64,000 bases of DNA. It comes from Promethearchaeota archaeon (lineage in GTDB: Archaea; Asgardarchaeota; Lokiarchaeia; Sigyniarchaeales; SOKP01). Below the pieces are notes generated by a model, which was not told where the DNA came from, did not search any database, and saw only the letters and a list, made by a program, of their open reading frames with translations. This document shows, in pieces, positions 1 through 9,165 of this stretch. The first letter of the stretch is position 1. Each line of letters opens with the position of its first letter. Position numbers and translations under genes: made by a program. The stretch lies in assembly GCA_029838195.1 (NCBI GenBank), contig JALGVJ010000017.1, forward strand, positions 1 to 64,000, given 5' to 3'.

Positions 1-111
1 ACGTTTAAGGAATTTCAACGGGCAATTTTTAAATTTATTAGAAAATATAAATATACATCCACGGAAATTAAAACGCTGTGCAATTTTACGAAGTTATTTA
101 GTGCATCATAA

Positions 112-870
112 ATAACATTTAAATCTAAGTCTTTTATATTTGAATTTGTATTTCCAATTATAATTGTTATCTTTTTATATTTATTTATATCTTCTTTATT
201 AATTTATCATTCACAGATAGGTCCTTGGAATTTACATAATTACTTAATCATTCCACTTTTAAGCTACACCATATTTTTTGGATCAAATATGATTATAAGC
301 ATTCCTGAACAATTAAATTCGGAAAAATATCTTGAAAAACTCCATTCTATGGCGAAAGGTCCTATTAACCAACGCAATTTATTTTTAGGAATCCTTTTAT
401 CACATTTTATTTTAAGAGGTATAATATTTGGAATCGTTAATGTTTTATGTTGTATATATTACCCAATTAGCTTTTTTACAATAATAGGCTTGATTATTAT
501 TTATTTTTTAATTTTGATATTATTTTTCAGCCTTAGTCTTATTATCGATACTATTGAAAGCTCGAACATTATTGCAGGAAGAATAATAGCAATTATAACC
601 TTAATCTTCGTTTATTCAAGTCCGTTTCTTATTGTAATTTTTCCTTCACATCTTCAAGATTCAATATTTTTAAGCCCATTTAATCCCATATTTAATTTAT
701 TGTATTTTATTTGGTTAGAAAGTAATATTTTTTATTCAATTCTATCTCATATAGGCATGGTCATCATTTTTATTTTTTTATTAATTTTTTTAATCCTTAT
801 AGGGCATCTCATGCAATCTAAAATAAGAAGGACATTAGTAACTAAGAGTGATGAACCAAAATTAGGTTAA
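112..870 (+). CDS. ABC-2 type permease-like membrane protein, 5' end unclear
   Basis: Hydrophobic protein with about six predicted membrane segments. After the first two comes a cytosolic loop with a Glu-Gln-Leu motif and a Pro-Ile pair, followed by another helix, which is the layout of ABC-2 exporter permeases. The first ATG is at 289, but the frame is open and clearly coding from 112 and encodes another membrane helix (about 130-200), so 289 is probably internal. No ATG, GTG or TTG lies between the in-frame TAA at 109-111 and 289. The same frame is open again from base 1 to that TAA, so this could be a gene with a nonsense mutation or one with a non-standard start. No ATPase gene is adjacent in the window. 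Family assignment is moderate; integrity is doubtful. Confidence 0.5.
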   Translation: MTFKSKSFIFEFVFPIIIVIFLYLFISSLLIYHSQIGPWNLHNYLIIPLLSYTIFFGSNMIISIPEQLNSEKYLEKLHSMAKGPINQRNLFLGILLSHFILRGIIFGIVNVLCCIYYPISFFTIIGLIIIYFLILILFFSLSLIIDTIESSNIIAGRIIAIITLIFVYSSPFLIVIFPSHLQDSIFLSPFNPIFNLLYFIWLESNIFYSILSHIGMVIIFIFLLIFLILIGHLMQSKIRRTLVTKSDEPKLG

Positions 871-1153
871 TTTCAATAATAATTCTTGTTATTTATAATT
901 TCTTGACTTTATAAGATATCTATTATTCAAATTTTTTTCCTCTAAAACTAAAAAAAATGGCATTCTCTAAATATCTTTAAAAAAAGTTAGGGAGCACGCT
1001 AAAAAAAATGGAGAATATTTACATGAAATGGTTGAGCTTTAAAAATTAAATCTGAATTATTAAAATGAATTCTTAACAGTCGTAAAATAAGATTTCATTT
1101 CAATTTACTAGAAGACATTACGAAAAAAGAAATCCTATTGGCCTAAAAAATCG

Positions 1154-3031
1154 CTACTGTACTGTTTGGTGAAAAATCCATTCTCTGATGTCCATTGTGA
1201 AGATATTTTTTATTTTTTCCTTGAATAATTCAATTTCATGAAAGTTTTCATTAGGGACGTGGTGGGCAAGGCGTTCAAATTGGTGTAAGACTTCGTTGTA
1301 CATGCGATCATCTAATATTTGTTTAGGTGCTTGTTCTTTAAGGGAGGTTTTTACGGTTTCATGGAAGATTTTAATGAGTTTTGCTAATCCAAGTAATTTT
1401 TTAGCATCCGTGAAGCAGTCAATTTCATGGAAGGCACTTTGATTGAGGAGGGCGTTTTTAATTATTTTGCTGGTAAAAAGATTTAATTTTATTTCGTCGG
1501 AGAGGTCTTGGACGCCTAGAATTTGGCGGACATCTTCGAGTTCATGTTCTTTGGACAGGAGTTCATTGAAGAAGTCCCTACATTCTTTCCAATCACAAGA
1601 GATTTCTTCCCATTTAATATCATTATTTTTCCACCAGTTGGAAACGTGGTCTACATGGCCGGAGTAAGAGGAGATCCAATTAATGGCGGGATAGATTTTC
1701 AAATAGGCGAGTTTACTATCCAATACTAAAATTTCTTGAACTACACGTTTAGTCGAGGCGGTCACGGGTTCATTTAAATCACCTCCTGGCGGGGATAGGG
1801 AGGATATTATCGTAATGGAGCCAGTTCTTTCATTCTGAAGAGGATAGGTTCCTAAACATTGAACGACCCCAGCACGCTCATAGAAGCTGGAGATTTTAGA
1901 GAAAAGATAGGCGGGATATCCTTCTTCAGCGGGCATTTCTTCGAGCCTGCTAGAGATTTCTCTCAGGGATTCGGCCCATCGGGAGGTGCTATCCGCAAAC
2001 AACGCAACGTTATATCCCATATCCCGATAATATTCTGCTATGGTGGCCCCTGAGAACAAGCTTGCTTCTCTTGCAGAAACGGGCATGTTCGAAGTATTTG
2101 CAATTACTACCACGCGTTCCGAAATGGGGCGATTGGTGGTGGGATCAAGGGTTTCCTTAAATTGTTTAATTAGATTCGCAATTTCATTACCAGGTTCTCC
2201 ACAGCACACATAGACTACCACGTCCGCATTACAATATTTCGCCATGGTCTGCAATAATACGCTTTTACCCGTTCCAAATCCTCCTGGAATGGCGCATGTT
2301 CCTCCTTTAGCGATGGGAAATAATAAATCAATATATCTCGTACCTGTTAGGAGGGGTTTATTAGGTTGTAATCTCCGCAAAAAAGGCCTGTTGAAGGTAA
2401 TTGGCCATTTTTGTAGCAGGGAAAAGGAATGCTCTTCTCCGTTTCGTTTTATCCTATAAATTTGCTCTTCAATAGTATAAAATCCCTCTTCAGCCAAGAA
2501 AGATAGGGTTCCGGACATGAAAGGAGGAATCATGACTCGATGCTTGACGAGAGGAGTTTCCTCGATTTCTCCAATAACGTCCCCTTCTTTCACTTTTTTC
2601 CCTTCAGGTATCAAGGGAGTAAAGTACCACTTTTTCTCACGGGATAAGGGGGTTATTACAATTCCGCTTTTTAATCGTCCATTGGAATGTAGCTTAAAAA
2701 GCAAATCGAGGGGACGTTGAATGCCATCAAATACATTATTTAGGAGGCCTGGACCGAGTTCCATGGAAAGTGGTTTACCTAAATTAAGGACCTTGTCATT
2801 AAGTTTTAGATTCACGGTACTTTCGAAGCTTTGGGCGATTAGGTAATCAGAATATATTTGGATGACTTCACTCATGATATTTTTATCAACAATTTTTAAT
2901 AAATCGTGTAATCGTGCTTGTTTTTCTAAACCTCTAATTTTTATTATTGAACCGTTAATTCCCGCGATTACTCCGTAATGGGGATTGGGATCTTTCATTT
3001 TCATGTATTCGATTTGGTTTTTTCTATTCAA
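1154..3031 (-). CDS. Orphan divergent V/A-type ATPase catalytic subunit A homologue
   Basis: 625 residues, slightly longer than the usual 580-600 for archaeal AtpA. It keeps the N-terminal barrel, the A-subunit-specific insertion (about residues 115-185), a P-loop GGFGTGKS at 250-257 (usual form GPFGSGKT) and the blocks ANTSNMP, DSTSRWAE and SPPGGD. The catalytic Glu of the GERGNE motif is present (E279), but the next residue, normally a phosphate-contacting Arg, is Pro (GEPGNE). None of the other A-type ATPase subunits is nearby; the flanks are a permease and a hydrolase, whereas archaeal atpA is normally inside an H-I-K-E-C-F-A-B-D cluster. It is therefore read as a paralogue, not the main ATP synthase subunit. 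Family membership is certain; role is unknown. Confidence 0.9.
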   Translation of the reverse strand: MNRKNQIEYMKMKDPNPHYGVIAGINGSIIKIRGLEKQARLHDLLKIVDKNIMSEVIQIYSDYLIAQSFESTVNLKLNDKVLNLGKPLSMELGPGLLNNVFDGIQRPLDLLFKLHSNGRLKSGIVITPLSREKKWYFTPLIPEGKKVKEGDVIGEIEETPLVKHRVMIPPFMSGTLSFLAEEGFYTIEEQIYRIKRNGEEHSFSLLQKWPITFNRPFLRRLQPNKPLLTGTRYIDLLFPIAKGGTCAIPGGFGTGKSVLLQTMAKYCNADVVVYVCCGEPGNEIANLIKQFKETLDPTTNRPISERVVVIANTSNMPVSAREASLFSGATIAEYYRDMGYNVALFADSTSRWAESLREISSRLEEMPAEEGYPAYLFSKISSFYERAGVVQCLGTYPLQNERTGSITIISSLSPPGGDLNEPVTASTKRVVQEILVLDSKLAYLKIYPAINWISSYSGHVDHVSNWWKNNDIKWEEISCDWKECRDFFNELLSKEHELEDVRQILGVQDLSDEIKLNLFTSKIIKNALLNQSAFHEIDCFTDAKKLLGLAKLIKIFHETVKTSLKEQAPKQILDDRMYNEVLHQFERLAHHVPNENFHEIELFKEKIKNIFTMDIREWIFHQTVQ

Positions 3032-3166
3032 ATTGTAGATATTTTCTAAATTATAAAATTTTTATGAATTTGGAATTGAAAACTTTTAATGAGAAATATA
3101 AGTGCTTGAACGGTGCAAAACAATTATTTAGAGATCCCTTGATAAGAATGAATTTAGGAAGGTTTA

Positions 3167-3952
3167 TTATTTAAATTTTTGGATAAATTCGTGTAATGGT
3201 TGAAAGTATTCTTTTTCATGAGAGAAAATATCATTATGTCCAGCACCTTCGATTAAAATTAGTTTTTTTTCGATGGTATTGGGAAGCGAAGTAAAAATTA
3301 GTTCTGCTTCACTTTTAGGAATGATCCAATCTAGCGTGCCGTGGATTATCAATACGGGCATTTGTATTCTTCTCATTCTTGTATCATTAGAATATGGTTC
3401 CAAAGATTCGGGAGTGATTCGAGGATCGTTGATCCGAAAAAGTCTCGTCATCATATTATATGCACTTGCGAAGCTACTTTCGAAAATAATTCCTTTTAGG
3501 TCACTGGGATTTTGAGCTCCAATTTCCGCGGCACATGTACTCCCTAAAGACCGCCCTTCAACGAATAGAGAACCATTAAATTCATTTTTTCGCATCCATT
3601 CTATAAATTTTTGATACACGGGAAACGCATCAGCATATAAACTGCTATATGAAGGCTCTCTCGTACTATGTCCGTAGCCTCGAAAATCTATCACGGCTAA
3701 ATTTACGTCTATTTTAAAAAAAAGGTGATAAAAATATTGATAATCCAGCGCAATTTCTCCATTTCCGTGAAAAAATAAGATATTAGGGAGTTGCTTATCT
3801 TTCTTGTAAATATACCCGCCTATTCTTACATTATCATGGATTTTAAAGGTTAAAGGTTCCACGTGCGATTTTAAATTATTGGGTATGGGGGCTTTCCTTG
3901 GGAAAAAAACCACATTAGAAATGCGGGGATCATCAATGAACGGTTTTTCCAT
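3167..3952 (-). CDS. Alpha/beta-fold hydrolase (BEM46/ABHD13-like)
   Basis: Serine hydrolase of 261 residues without signal peptide. Oxyanion-hole region FFHGNGE, nucleophile elbow GRSLGS, acid in HGTLDWIIP and catalytic His in GAGHND are all in order, so a complete Ser-Asp-His triad is visible. The pattern resembles BEM46/ABHD13-type and prolyl-oligopeptidase-like esterases; substrate cannot be predicted. It is transcribed in the same direction as the phosphoglycerate mutase gene upstream (74-base gap), so co-transcription is possible. Confidence 0.85.
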   Translation of the reverse strand: MEKPFIDDPRISNVVFFPRKAPIPNNLKSHVEPLTFKIHDNVRIGGYIYKKDKQLPNILFFHGNGEIALDYQYFYHLFFKIDVNLAVIDFRGYGHSTREPSYSSLYADAFPVYQKFIEWMRKNEFNGSLFVEGRSLGSTCAAEIGAQNPSDLKGIIFESSFASAYNMMTRLFRINDPRITPESLEPYSNDTRMRRIQMPVLIIHGTLDWIIPKSEAELIFTSLPNTIEKKLILIEGAGHNDIFSHEKEYFQPLHEFIQKFK

Positions 3953-4026
3953 GATATTAATTCAAAAAATGATTGTTAATAAAAATATTGTTGGTAAAAA
4001 GGAATATCGCATGCGATGATTAAATA

Positions 4027-4773
4027 TTATTTGGCTTTTCCTTGAGCGATTACGGCTTCCGTGGCTTTTTTAATTTTTTCAGGATCGCCGAGATAATAAT
4101 GTTTTATCGGCTTCAAATTCTCATCGAGCTCATAAATCAAGGGAATCCCCGTGGGAATGTTAAGTTCTACAATCTCATCCTCCGGTATTTCATCTAAAAT
4201 CTTGACTAAAGCTCGCAAACTATTTCCATGAGCCGAAATCAACACTCGCTTACCTTTCTTGATGCATGGAGCAATGGCATCTTCCCAATACGGTAAGAAT
4301 CTTTTAACCGTATCTTTAAGGCTTTCTGTCAGGGGAATTTCATCGGGTTTTAAATTTTTATATCGTCGATCATGGCCGGGATATCGTGGGTCTGTAGTTT
4401 TTAAAGATGGAGGGGGAACATCATAACTTCTACGCCAGATTAAAACTTGCTCCTCGCCTACTTCTTTGGCAAGCTTCGATTTATACAGTCCTTGCAGGGC
4501 GCCGTAATGTCTTTCGTTTAATCGCCATGAGCGGTATACGGGAATCCACATGAGATCCATTTCTTCTAACACGATCCATAACGTTTTTATTCCCCGTTTT
4601 AAAAAAGAAGTAAATGCAACGTCAAACGTGAACTGTTCTTTTTTTAACCATCGTGCGGCTTCCTTAGCTTCTTCACGACCTTTTTCTGTTAAGCCCACAT
4701 CAGTCCAGCCCGTAAACCGATTTTCCTTATTCCAAACACTTTCTCCATGTCTTAATAAAACCAAAACATGCAT
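4027..4773 (-). CDS. gpmA: 2,3-bisphosphoglycerate-dependent phosphoglycerate mutase
   Basis: Interconverts 3- and 2-phosphoglycerate in glycolysis and gluconeogenesis, in the cytosol. The phospho-His motif [10 protein letters not shown] is at residues 7-16, followed by [24 protein letters not shown] and the second catalytic His in [10 protein letters not shown]. At 248 residues it is full length for the dPGM family. An upstream AGTGATAAT close to the ATG fits a Shine-Dalgarno site. Many archaea use cofactor-independent ApgM, so a classical dPGM suggests either an extra enzyme or a gene of bacterial origin (inference). Confidence 0.93.
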   Translation of the reverse strand: MHVLVLLRHGESVWNKENRFTGWTDVGLTEKGREEAKEAARWLKKEQFTFDVAFTSFLKRGIKTLWIVLEEMDLMWIPVYRSWRLNERHYGALQGLYKSKLAKEVGEEQVLIWRRSYDVPPPSLKTTDPRYPGHDRRYKNLKPDEIPLTESLKDTVKRFLPYWEDAIAPCIKKGKRVLISAHGNSLRALVKILDEIPEDEIVELNIPTGIPLIYELDENLKPIKHYYLGDPEKIKKATEAVIAQGKAK

Positions 4774-5020
4774 ATTATCACTTTTTTTATAGGAATGGCA
4801 TTAGTCCTTTTTTATTGAAGGTACCTACCATTAATGAATTCTTCTGAGATAGAAGTATTCTTGCTTCCAAAAAAATTTATGTTAAATTCATTGGCAAGTG
4901 GAAATTTCAAAATTTTTTTCCACTTCATCCTGCTAATGCTCTTGATTTTGGTAAAAGATTTTTAAAAATGTCAAGTATTAATAAATCTTAGGTTGAATTA
5001 TAAATCCACGTGAATAAAAA

Positions 5021-5698
5021 ATGATTAAAGAAGGGATTTTAAAAGGGAGTGACAGAAAAGAAGAAAATTGGGTAAAAGTTAAACCCGCCTTAAGAGAACC
5101 TTTTCAGAAGGCTCTCGATCGGTTCAAAACAGACGTCTTGGAACGAGAAGATTTTGACCCCACTTCTTTATTACAATTCGGGTTGTTCATGTCTTTAGGC
5201 ATTATTAACGTGTTAAAACTGGCGGAAAAAGAATTGGGCACTAAAGGGCAAGAAATCGTCTCTAAAGCATTAATTGAGGCAGGGTATGAAGTAGGGAGGC
5301 AAATGATCGACCTAGATGAAATTCCAAAAGACATCTCCGATATAGAATTAATGAGTTTTCTGGCTACCATAATAAATACTCAAGCTTGGACGTCTATAGA
5401 AGCTCCAGTGATTGAGAATGAAGACCAATGTTCGTTCGATATTTTATGGTGTCCCCTACAAGACATTTATTCTGCTTTTGATTGTAGAGTTCAAAGATAT
5501 TTCGTCCAAGGAATCGTGAATTATTTTAGAGATCACGTATTTAAATCGGATTTTCAAATTGAATTTAAATCTACGATTCCCGCTGGGGCGAAAACGTGTA
5601 AATTCATTATTTCTCGAAAAAAACCCGAAGAAGCCGATAAATGGGAAAGTTACTCGAAAACCTTGGAACGCAAGGCTCTTGAACGAGCCAAGAAATAA
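5021..5698 (+). CDS. L-2-amino-thiazoline-4-carboxylic acid hydrolase-like protein
   Basis: 225-residue soluble protein: helical N-terminal half, then an alpha/beta C-terminal part with Cys-containing motifs (SFDILWCPLQ, AFDCRVQRYF, AGAKTCKF). This spacing of a CP motif, an F-x-C motif and a final G-A-x-x-C-x-F strand resembles the ATC hydrolase-like family (PF14196), many members of which have no tested function. Start ATG is preceded by GTGAATAAAA, a weak Shine-Dalgarno match. It stands alone between divergently and co-directionally placed sugar-metabolism genes. Family call is from memory of the motif and is moderate. Confidence 0.5.
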   Translation: MIKEGILKGSDRKEENWVKVKPALREPFQKALDRFKTDVLEREDFDPTSLLQFGLFMSLGIINVLKLAEKELGTKGQEIVSKALIEAGYEVGRQMIDLDEIPKDISDIELMSFLATIINTQAWTSIEAPVIENEDQCSFDILWCPLQDIYSAFDCRVQRYFVQGIVNYFRDHVFKSDFQIEFKSTIPAGAKTCKFIISRKKPEEADKWESYSKTLERKALERAKK

Positions 5699-5831
5699 TT
5701 TCCTTTAAAAACGATCTTTTTTCACTTTTAGATAATCCCTGAATATTTTTTTCAATATTAACGGAAATATATCAAAAAAATTTAAGATATAACAAATCAT
5801 TAATTAGAATAAACAACTATTTCGATTAAAA

Positions 5832-7862
5832 ATGAATGATACATATTCAGGAGAAGAACTCCGTAATCTTCCCTTTCATGACATGAATCTCCCTTTAGAA
5901 GAAAGAGTGGAAGATCTTCTTAAAAGACTCACATTAGAAGAAAAATTTAAATTATGTGCGGGAAAACAGTTATGGTTTACAAAACCCATCAAACGATTAG
6001 GAATTCCTTCCTTCAAGATGACTGATGGGCCTCACGGCATTGCTCCTCATAGTTCAAACAATAAGGAATGCACGTATTTTCCTACTGCTATTTGTCGTGC
6101 ATCTACTTGGAATCCTTCGCTTTTAGAACACTTTGGCGTGGCTTTAGCTGAAGAGGTGAGGGAAATTGGATATCACATGATTTTGGGGCCGGGAATAAAC
6201 ATTCAACGCACGCCCATGTGCGGAAGAACCTTTGAATATCAAACGGAAGATCCGTATCTAAATTCCAAGCTTGCTGTTGCTACTGTCAAGGGAATCCAAA
6301 GCCAGAGAATAGCGGCCTGTGTAAAACATTATGCTTGTAATAATCAAGAAACAAATCGCTTTACCTATAGTGCCGAAGTGTCTGAACGGGCCTTACAAGA
6401 GATTTATTTACCCGCTTTTAGAGCAACTGTAATAGAAGCGGATGCTTGGTCGTTCATGAGCTGTTATAATAAAGTTAATGGCGTTTATGGGTCTGAAAGT
6501 GAAGATCTCATCAAAAAGCGATTAATGGGAGAATGGGGCTTTCGAGGGTTTGTTGTTTCAGATTGGGGCGCTAGTTCTAATTGTACGAGCACAGAAAGCT
6601 GCATTAAAGCAGGATTGAGTTTGGAAATGCCACGACCAATTTTATATAAAGATAAAAAACTTAAAAAAGCATTTAACGAAGGAAAATTCTCAATTGAAGC
6701 GCTAGATGATAACATTCGTAGGCTTTTGCGGGTAATGTTTTTAACGGGAATGTTTGATGATCCTGCCACTCTTCCAAGCGGTAAGAGAAATACGCCAGAA
6801 CATCAAGAATTAGCACGACGAATTGCTGAGGAAGGATTAGTTCTTTTAAAGAACCAAGGAGGATTATTGCCACTTGATCTAAATGCGATAAATAAAATTG
6901 CTATTTTGGGTCCTAATGCTGACAAGAAAATGGCGGAAGGAGGTGGTAGCTCACAAGTAAAACCACCTCATGAAATCACTCCTTTGGAAGCTCTTAAACA
7001 AAAATGTGGCTCTAAAATAGTAGTTAATTCCGATCCTTCTGACGCAGATGTTGCTCTTATTTTTGCTGGCTTAAATCATGAAAGAGAAATGGATGCAGAA
7101 GGAATTGATAAGAAATCTTTTCATTTGCCCCAAGATCAAGTCGAGTTAATAAAAGAAACAGCGAAAAAAAACCCTAAAACCATTGTAGTTCTAATTATTG
7201 GAAGTCCCGTGAGCATGATTGAGTGGATAGATGACGTCCCAGTAGTACTTATTCCATGGTATGCGGGCATGGAAGCCGGCTATGCGATAACAAACATTTT
7301 ATTCGGTGAGGTAAATCCTTCCGGAAAGCTCCCAATTACTTTTCCAAAAAATCTTTCTGATTCTCCCGCACATCAATCCCATGAAACATATCCGGGCAAC
7401 GAAAAAGTGTTATATAAAGAGGGAGTTTTTGTAGGCTATCGCCATTTCGATACAAGAGGGATAGAGCCTCTTTTTCCTTTCGGATATGGATTATCCTACA
7501 CGAATTTCACGTGTGAAAACATATCGCTCAGTAGCAATTCATTGAAAAAAGGAGAAACTCTTACTATAGCCGTTGATGTAATCAATACGGGAGATCGAGA
7601 GGGAGCTGAAGTGGTTCAATTATATTTACAAGACGCCGAATCTAGCGTGGAAAGACCACTAAAAGAGCTAAAAGGATTTAGTAAAGTCTTTTTAAACCCT
7701 AAAGAAAAGAAGACTGTTCAATTCACTCTTACAGAACAAGATTTAAGTTTCTTCGACGAGAAAAGCATGATCTGGAAATCAGAACCCGGAACATTTAAAG
7801 TTCTTATCGGAAATTCTTCTAAAAATATATTACAACAAGCAGAATTTGAATATATTGAGTGA
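5832..7862 (+). CDS. Glycoside hydrolase family 3 beta-glycosidase
   Basis: 676 residues with no signal peptide, so probably cytosolic. N-terminal TIM-barrel with KMTDGPHG, conserved KH in ACVKHYACNN, and the nucleophile Asp244 in GFVVSDWGA. The second alpha/beta sandwich domain starts near LVLLKNQGG and contains the likely acid/base Glu region around NHEREMDAEG. After FGYGLSYTNF comes a C-terminal fibronectin III-like domain. Probably releases glucose or another sugar from oligosaccharides that enter by GPH-type symporters, such as the one at 12365-13786. The last 331 bases and downstream DNA are duplicated at 10304-10814. Confidence 0.95.
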   Translation: MNDTYSGEELRNLPFHDMNLPLEERVEDLLKRLTLEEKFKLCAGKQLWFTKPIKRLGIPSFKMTDGPHGIAPHSSNNKECTYFPTAICRASTWNPSLLEHFGVALAEEVREIGYHMILGPGINIQRTPMCGRTFEYQTEDPYLNSKLAVATVKGIQSQRIAACVKHYACNNQETNRFTYSAEVSERALQEIYLPAFRATVIEADAWSFMSCYNKVNGVYGSESEDLIKKRLMGEWGFRGFVVSDWGASSNCTSTESCIKAGLSLEMPRPILYKDKKLKKAFNEGKFSIEALDDNIRRLLRVMFLTGMFDDPATLPSGKRNTPEHQELARRIAEEGLVLLKNQGGLLPLDLNAINKIAILGPNADKKMAEGGGSSQVKPPHEITPLEALKQKCGSKIVVNSDPSDADVALIFAGLNHEREMDAEGIDKKSFHLPQDQVELIKETAKKNPKTIVVLIIGSPVSMIEWIDDVPVVLIPWYAGMEAGYAITNILFGEVNPSGKLPITFPKNLSDSPAHQSHETYPGNEKVLYKEGVFVGYRHFDTRGIEPLFPFGYGLSYTNFTCENISLSSNSLKKGETLTIAVDVINTGDREGAEVVQLYLQDAESSVERPLKELKGFSKVFLNPKEKKTVQFTLTEQDLSFFDEKSMIWKSEPGTFKVLIGNSSKNILQQAEFEYIE

Positions 7863-8036
7863 ACGGATTCTAATGCTCCACTCTTTAATTTTTTTTAAAA
7901 AGATGTTTTACTTTTTATTTTTTTTCGATTAATATATGATATAATGGAGGATTTACCTTTTATTAATTGGAAGGAATTCTCCTTTACTGGTAAAAAGTTG
8001 AAGTTGTTAAATTTTCCATTGTCCATCTTGAAAAAT
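7532..8036. repeat. Left copy of GH3/aminopeptidase junction repeat
   Basis: Direct repeat of the segment at 10304-10814. The first 331 bases (end of the GH3 gene, to the stop at 7862) align without gaps at a constant offset of 2772; I count 33 differences, about 90 percent identity. The similarity continues through the intergenic region with small indels and ends after about 30 bases that match the last codons of the M29 aminopeptidase gene. It stops within six bases of the stop codon of the ParB-DUF488 gene. Confidence 0.92.
8007..8036 (-). pseudogene. Remnant of M29 aminopeptidase 3' end
   Basis: Read on the minus strand this encodes LIFQDGQWKI followed by a stop, against VIYQEGQWKI plus stop at the C terminus of the intact aminopeptidase at 10785. 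It is the leftover of the ancestral convergent arrangement (GH3 gene facing the aminopeptidase gene) on the left side of the inserted cassette. Confidence 0.8.
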
Positions 8037-8039
8037 GAG

Positions 8040-9119
8040 TCATAAATCAATTCTATTTTCAAATTTTAACAACAAGTTATCAGTCTTAAATTCTAAAATC
8101 ATTTTAGCAAGAAAGTCTCGATGGCAAAAATGTTTTTGTAATTTGTTTGGCCTCGGAAATTGTTCCATACACATGAAGCAGCATCTTCCATTCTCTTTAA
8201 GGAAGCTTATAAATTCTTCGAGTTTAAAAGAATTTTTTTCTAAATGCCAATCATACCATTTCTTAAAACATTCGTGAGAAAGATAACCCTCGATATATGG
8301 AGCTCTTATTATATATTCAACTCCCAATTCGGGCTTATGAATATAATTTATCTTTAACTTTTGAAATTCACGTTTGAGGATTTCAGAATTAAATTCTGGT
8401 TTGTTACTACTCTGTCCTGATTGACGAATGTCAATGAGCGTATTTATTTTATTTTCTTGAAGTATTTTGATTAATTCATCTAAGTTTTTTCCTTGATAAC
8501 CAATAGTAAATATGGTTTTATTTTCGAATTTCTTGAGTGCTTCTCTCGAGTCATTGATACTGAGATTTTTTTCTAGGATATAGGCAAGAAAATTATCTTG
8601 GTCTTTCTTTGAGAGTTTTGATAACAAGACAGCATGGGTTGTTGTAATTTTTTCCTCCTTGAGCGCGTCTTGTACTTTTTTTGAAACATCTAGGATTAAG
8701 GCTAATCGATTACTGACCCAAGCTTGACTTTTACCGAGCATTTTTGCGACCTCGCTCTGAGTATATCCAAAATCATCAATAATTCTTTTAATAGCTTTTC
8801 CTTCTTCAATATCCGTAAGATTTTTTTGAAGGAAATTGGTTTTAATTGATAATATTGCTGCCATAGAATCTTCCACATCTAAAATTTTAGCTTCAATCTC
8901 ATCCCAGCCTAATTTTTCTACTGCTCTTAACCTATGTCCACCAGAAATTAACTCATAATCTCCATTTTTTAAGTTCCTTACTAAAATTGGATTCCATAAT
9001 CCATCTTTTTTTATACTTTCTGCTAATTCGTTTAAATATTCCTCATCAACGACATCTCGTGGATCGTATTTTGAAAACTTAATCTTATTTAGCTTGATTT
9101 TCATTTTTCTCTTTTTCAA
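8040..9119 (-). CDS. ParB N-terminal/KorB-like HTH/DUF488 fusion protein
   Basis: 359 residues with three parts. Residues 5-95: ParB/Srx-like fold with SGGHRLRAVEKLG, the box II motif used for nucleotide binding in ParB CTPases. Residues 100-185: KorB/ParB-type helix-turn-helix (YTQSEVAKMLGKSQAWVSNR). Residues 200-345: DUF488 domain, with FTIGYQGKNLDELI, LIDIRQSGQSS, the HKPELG motif, and a Cys/His set (CCFMCMEQ, then HFCHR). The stop lies next to the left junction repeat, and the 271-residue gene ends 46 bases upstream, so the two form an operon. Nucleic-acid binding is likely; the biochemical activity is not known. Confidence 0.85.
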   Translation of the reverse strand: MKKRKMKIKLNKIKFSKYDPRDVVDEEYLNELAESIKKDGLWNPILVRNLKNGDYELISGGHRLRAVEKLGWDEIEAKILDVEDSMAAILSIKTNFLQKNLTDIEEGKAIKRIIDDFGYTQSEVAKMLGKSQAWVSNRLALILDVSKKVQDALKEEKITTTHAVLLSKLSKKDQDNFLAYILEKNLSINDSREALKKFENKTIFTIGYQGKNLDELIKILQENKINTLIDIRQSGQSSNKPEFNSEILKREFQKLKINYIHKPELGVEYIIRAPYIEGYLSHECFKKWYDWHLEKNSFKLEEFISFLKENGRCCFMCMEQFPRPNKLQKHFCHRDFLAKMILEFKTDNLLLKFENRIDL

Positions 9120-9165
9120 ACCTCATTATTTTATATAATTAATAATTTTATTTCTCATTTACGGT

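Noticed and set aside
95..115. 21-base match TATTTAGTGCAT-C/T-ATAAATAA between 95-115 and 52556-52576
   Set aside because: One mismatch in 21 AT-rich bases is about what chance gives in 64 kb on this composition, and the two places share no other similarity.
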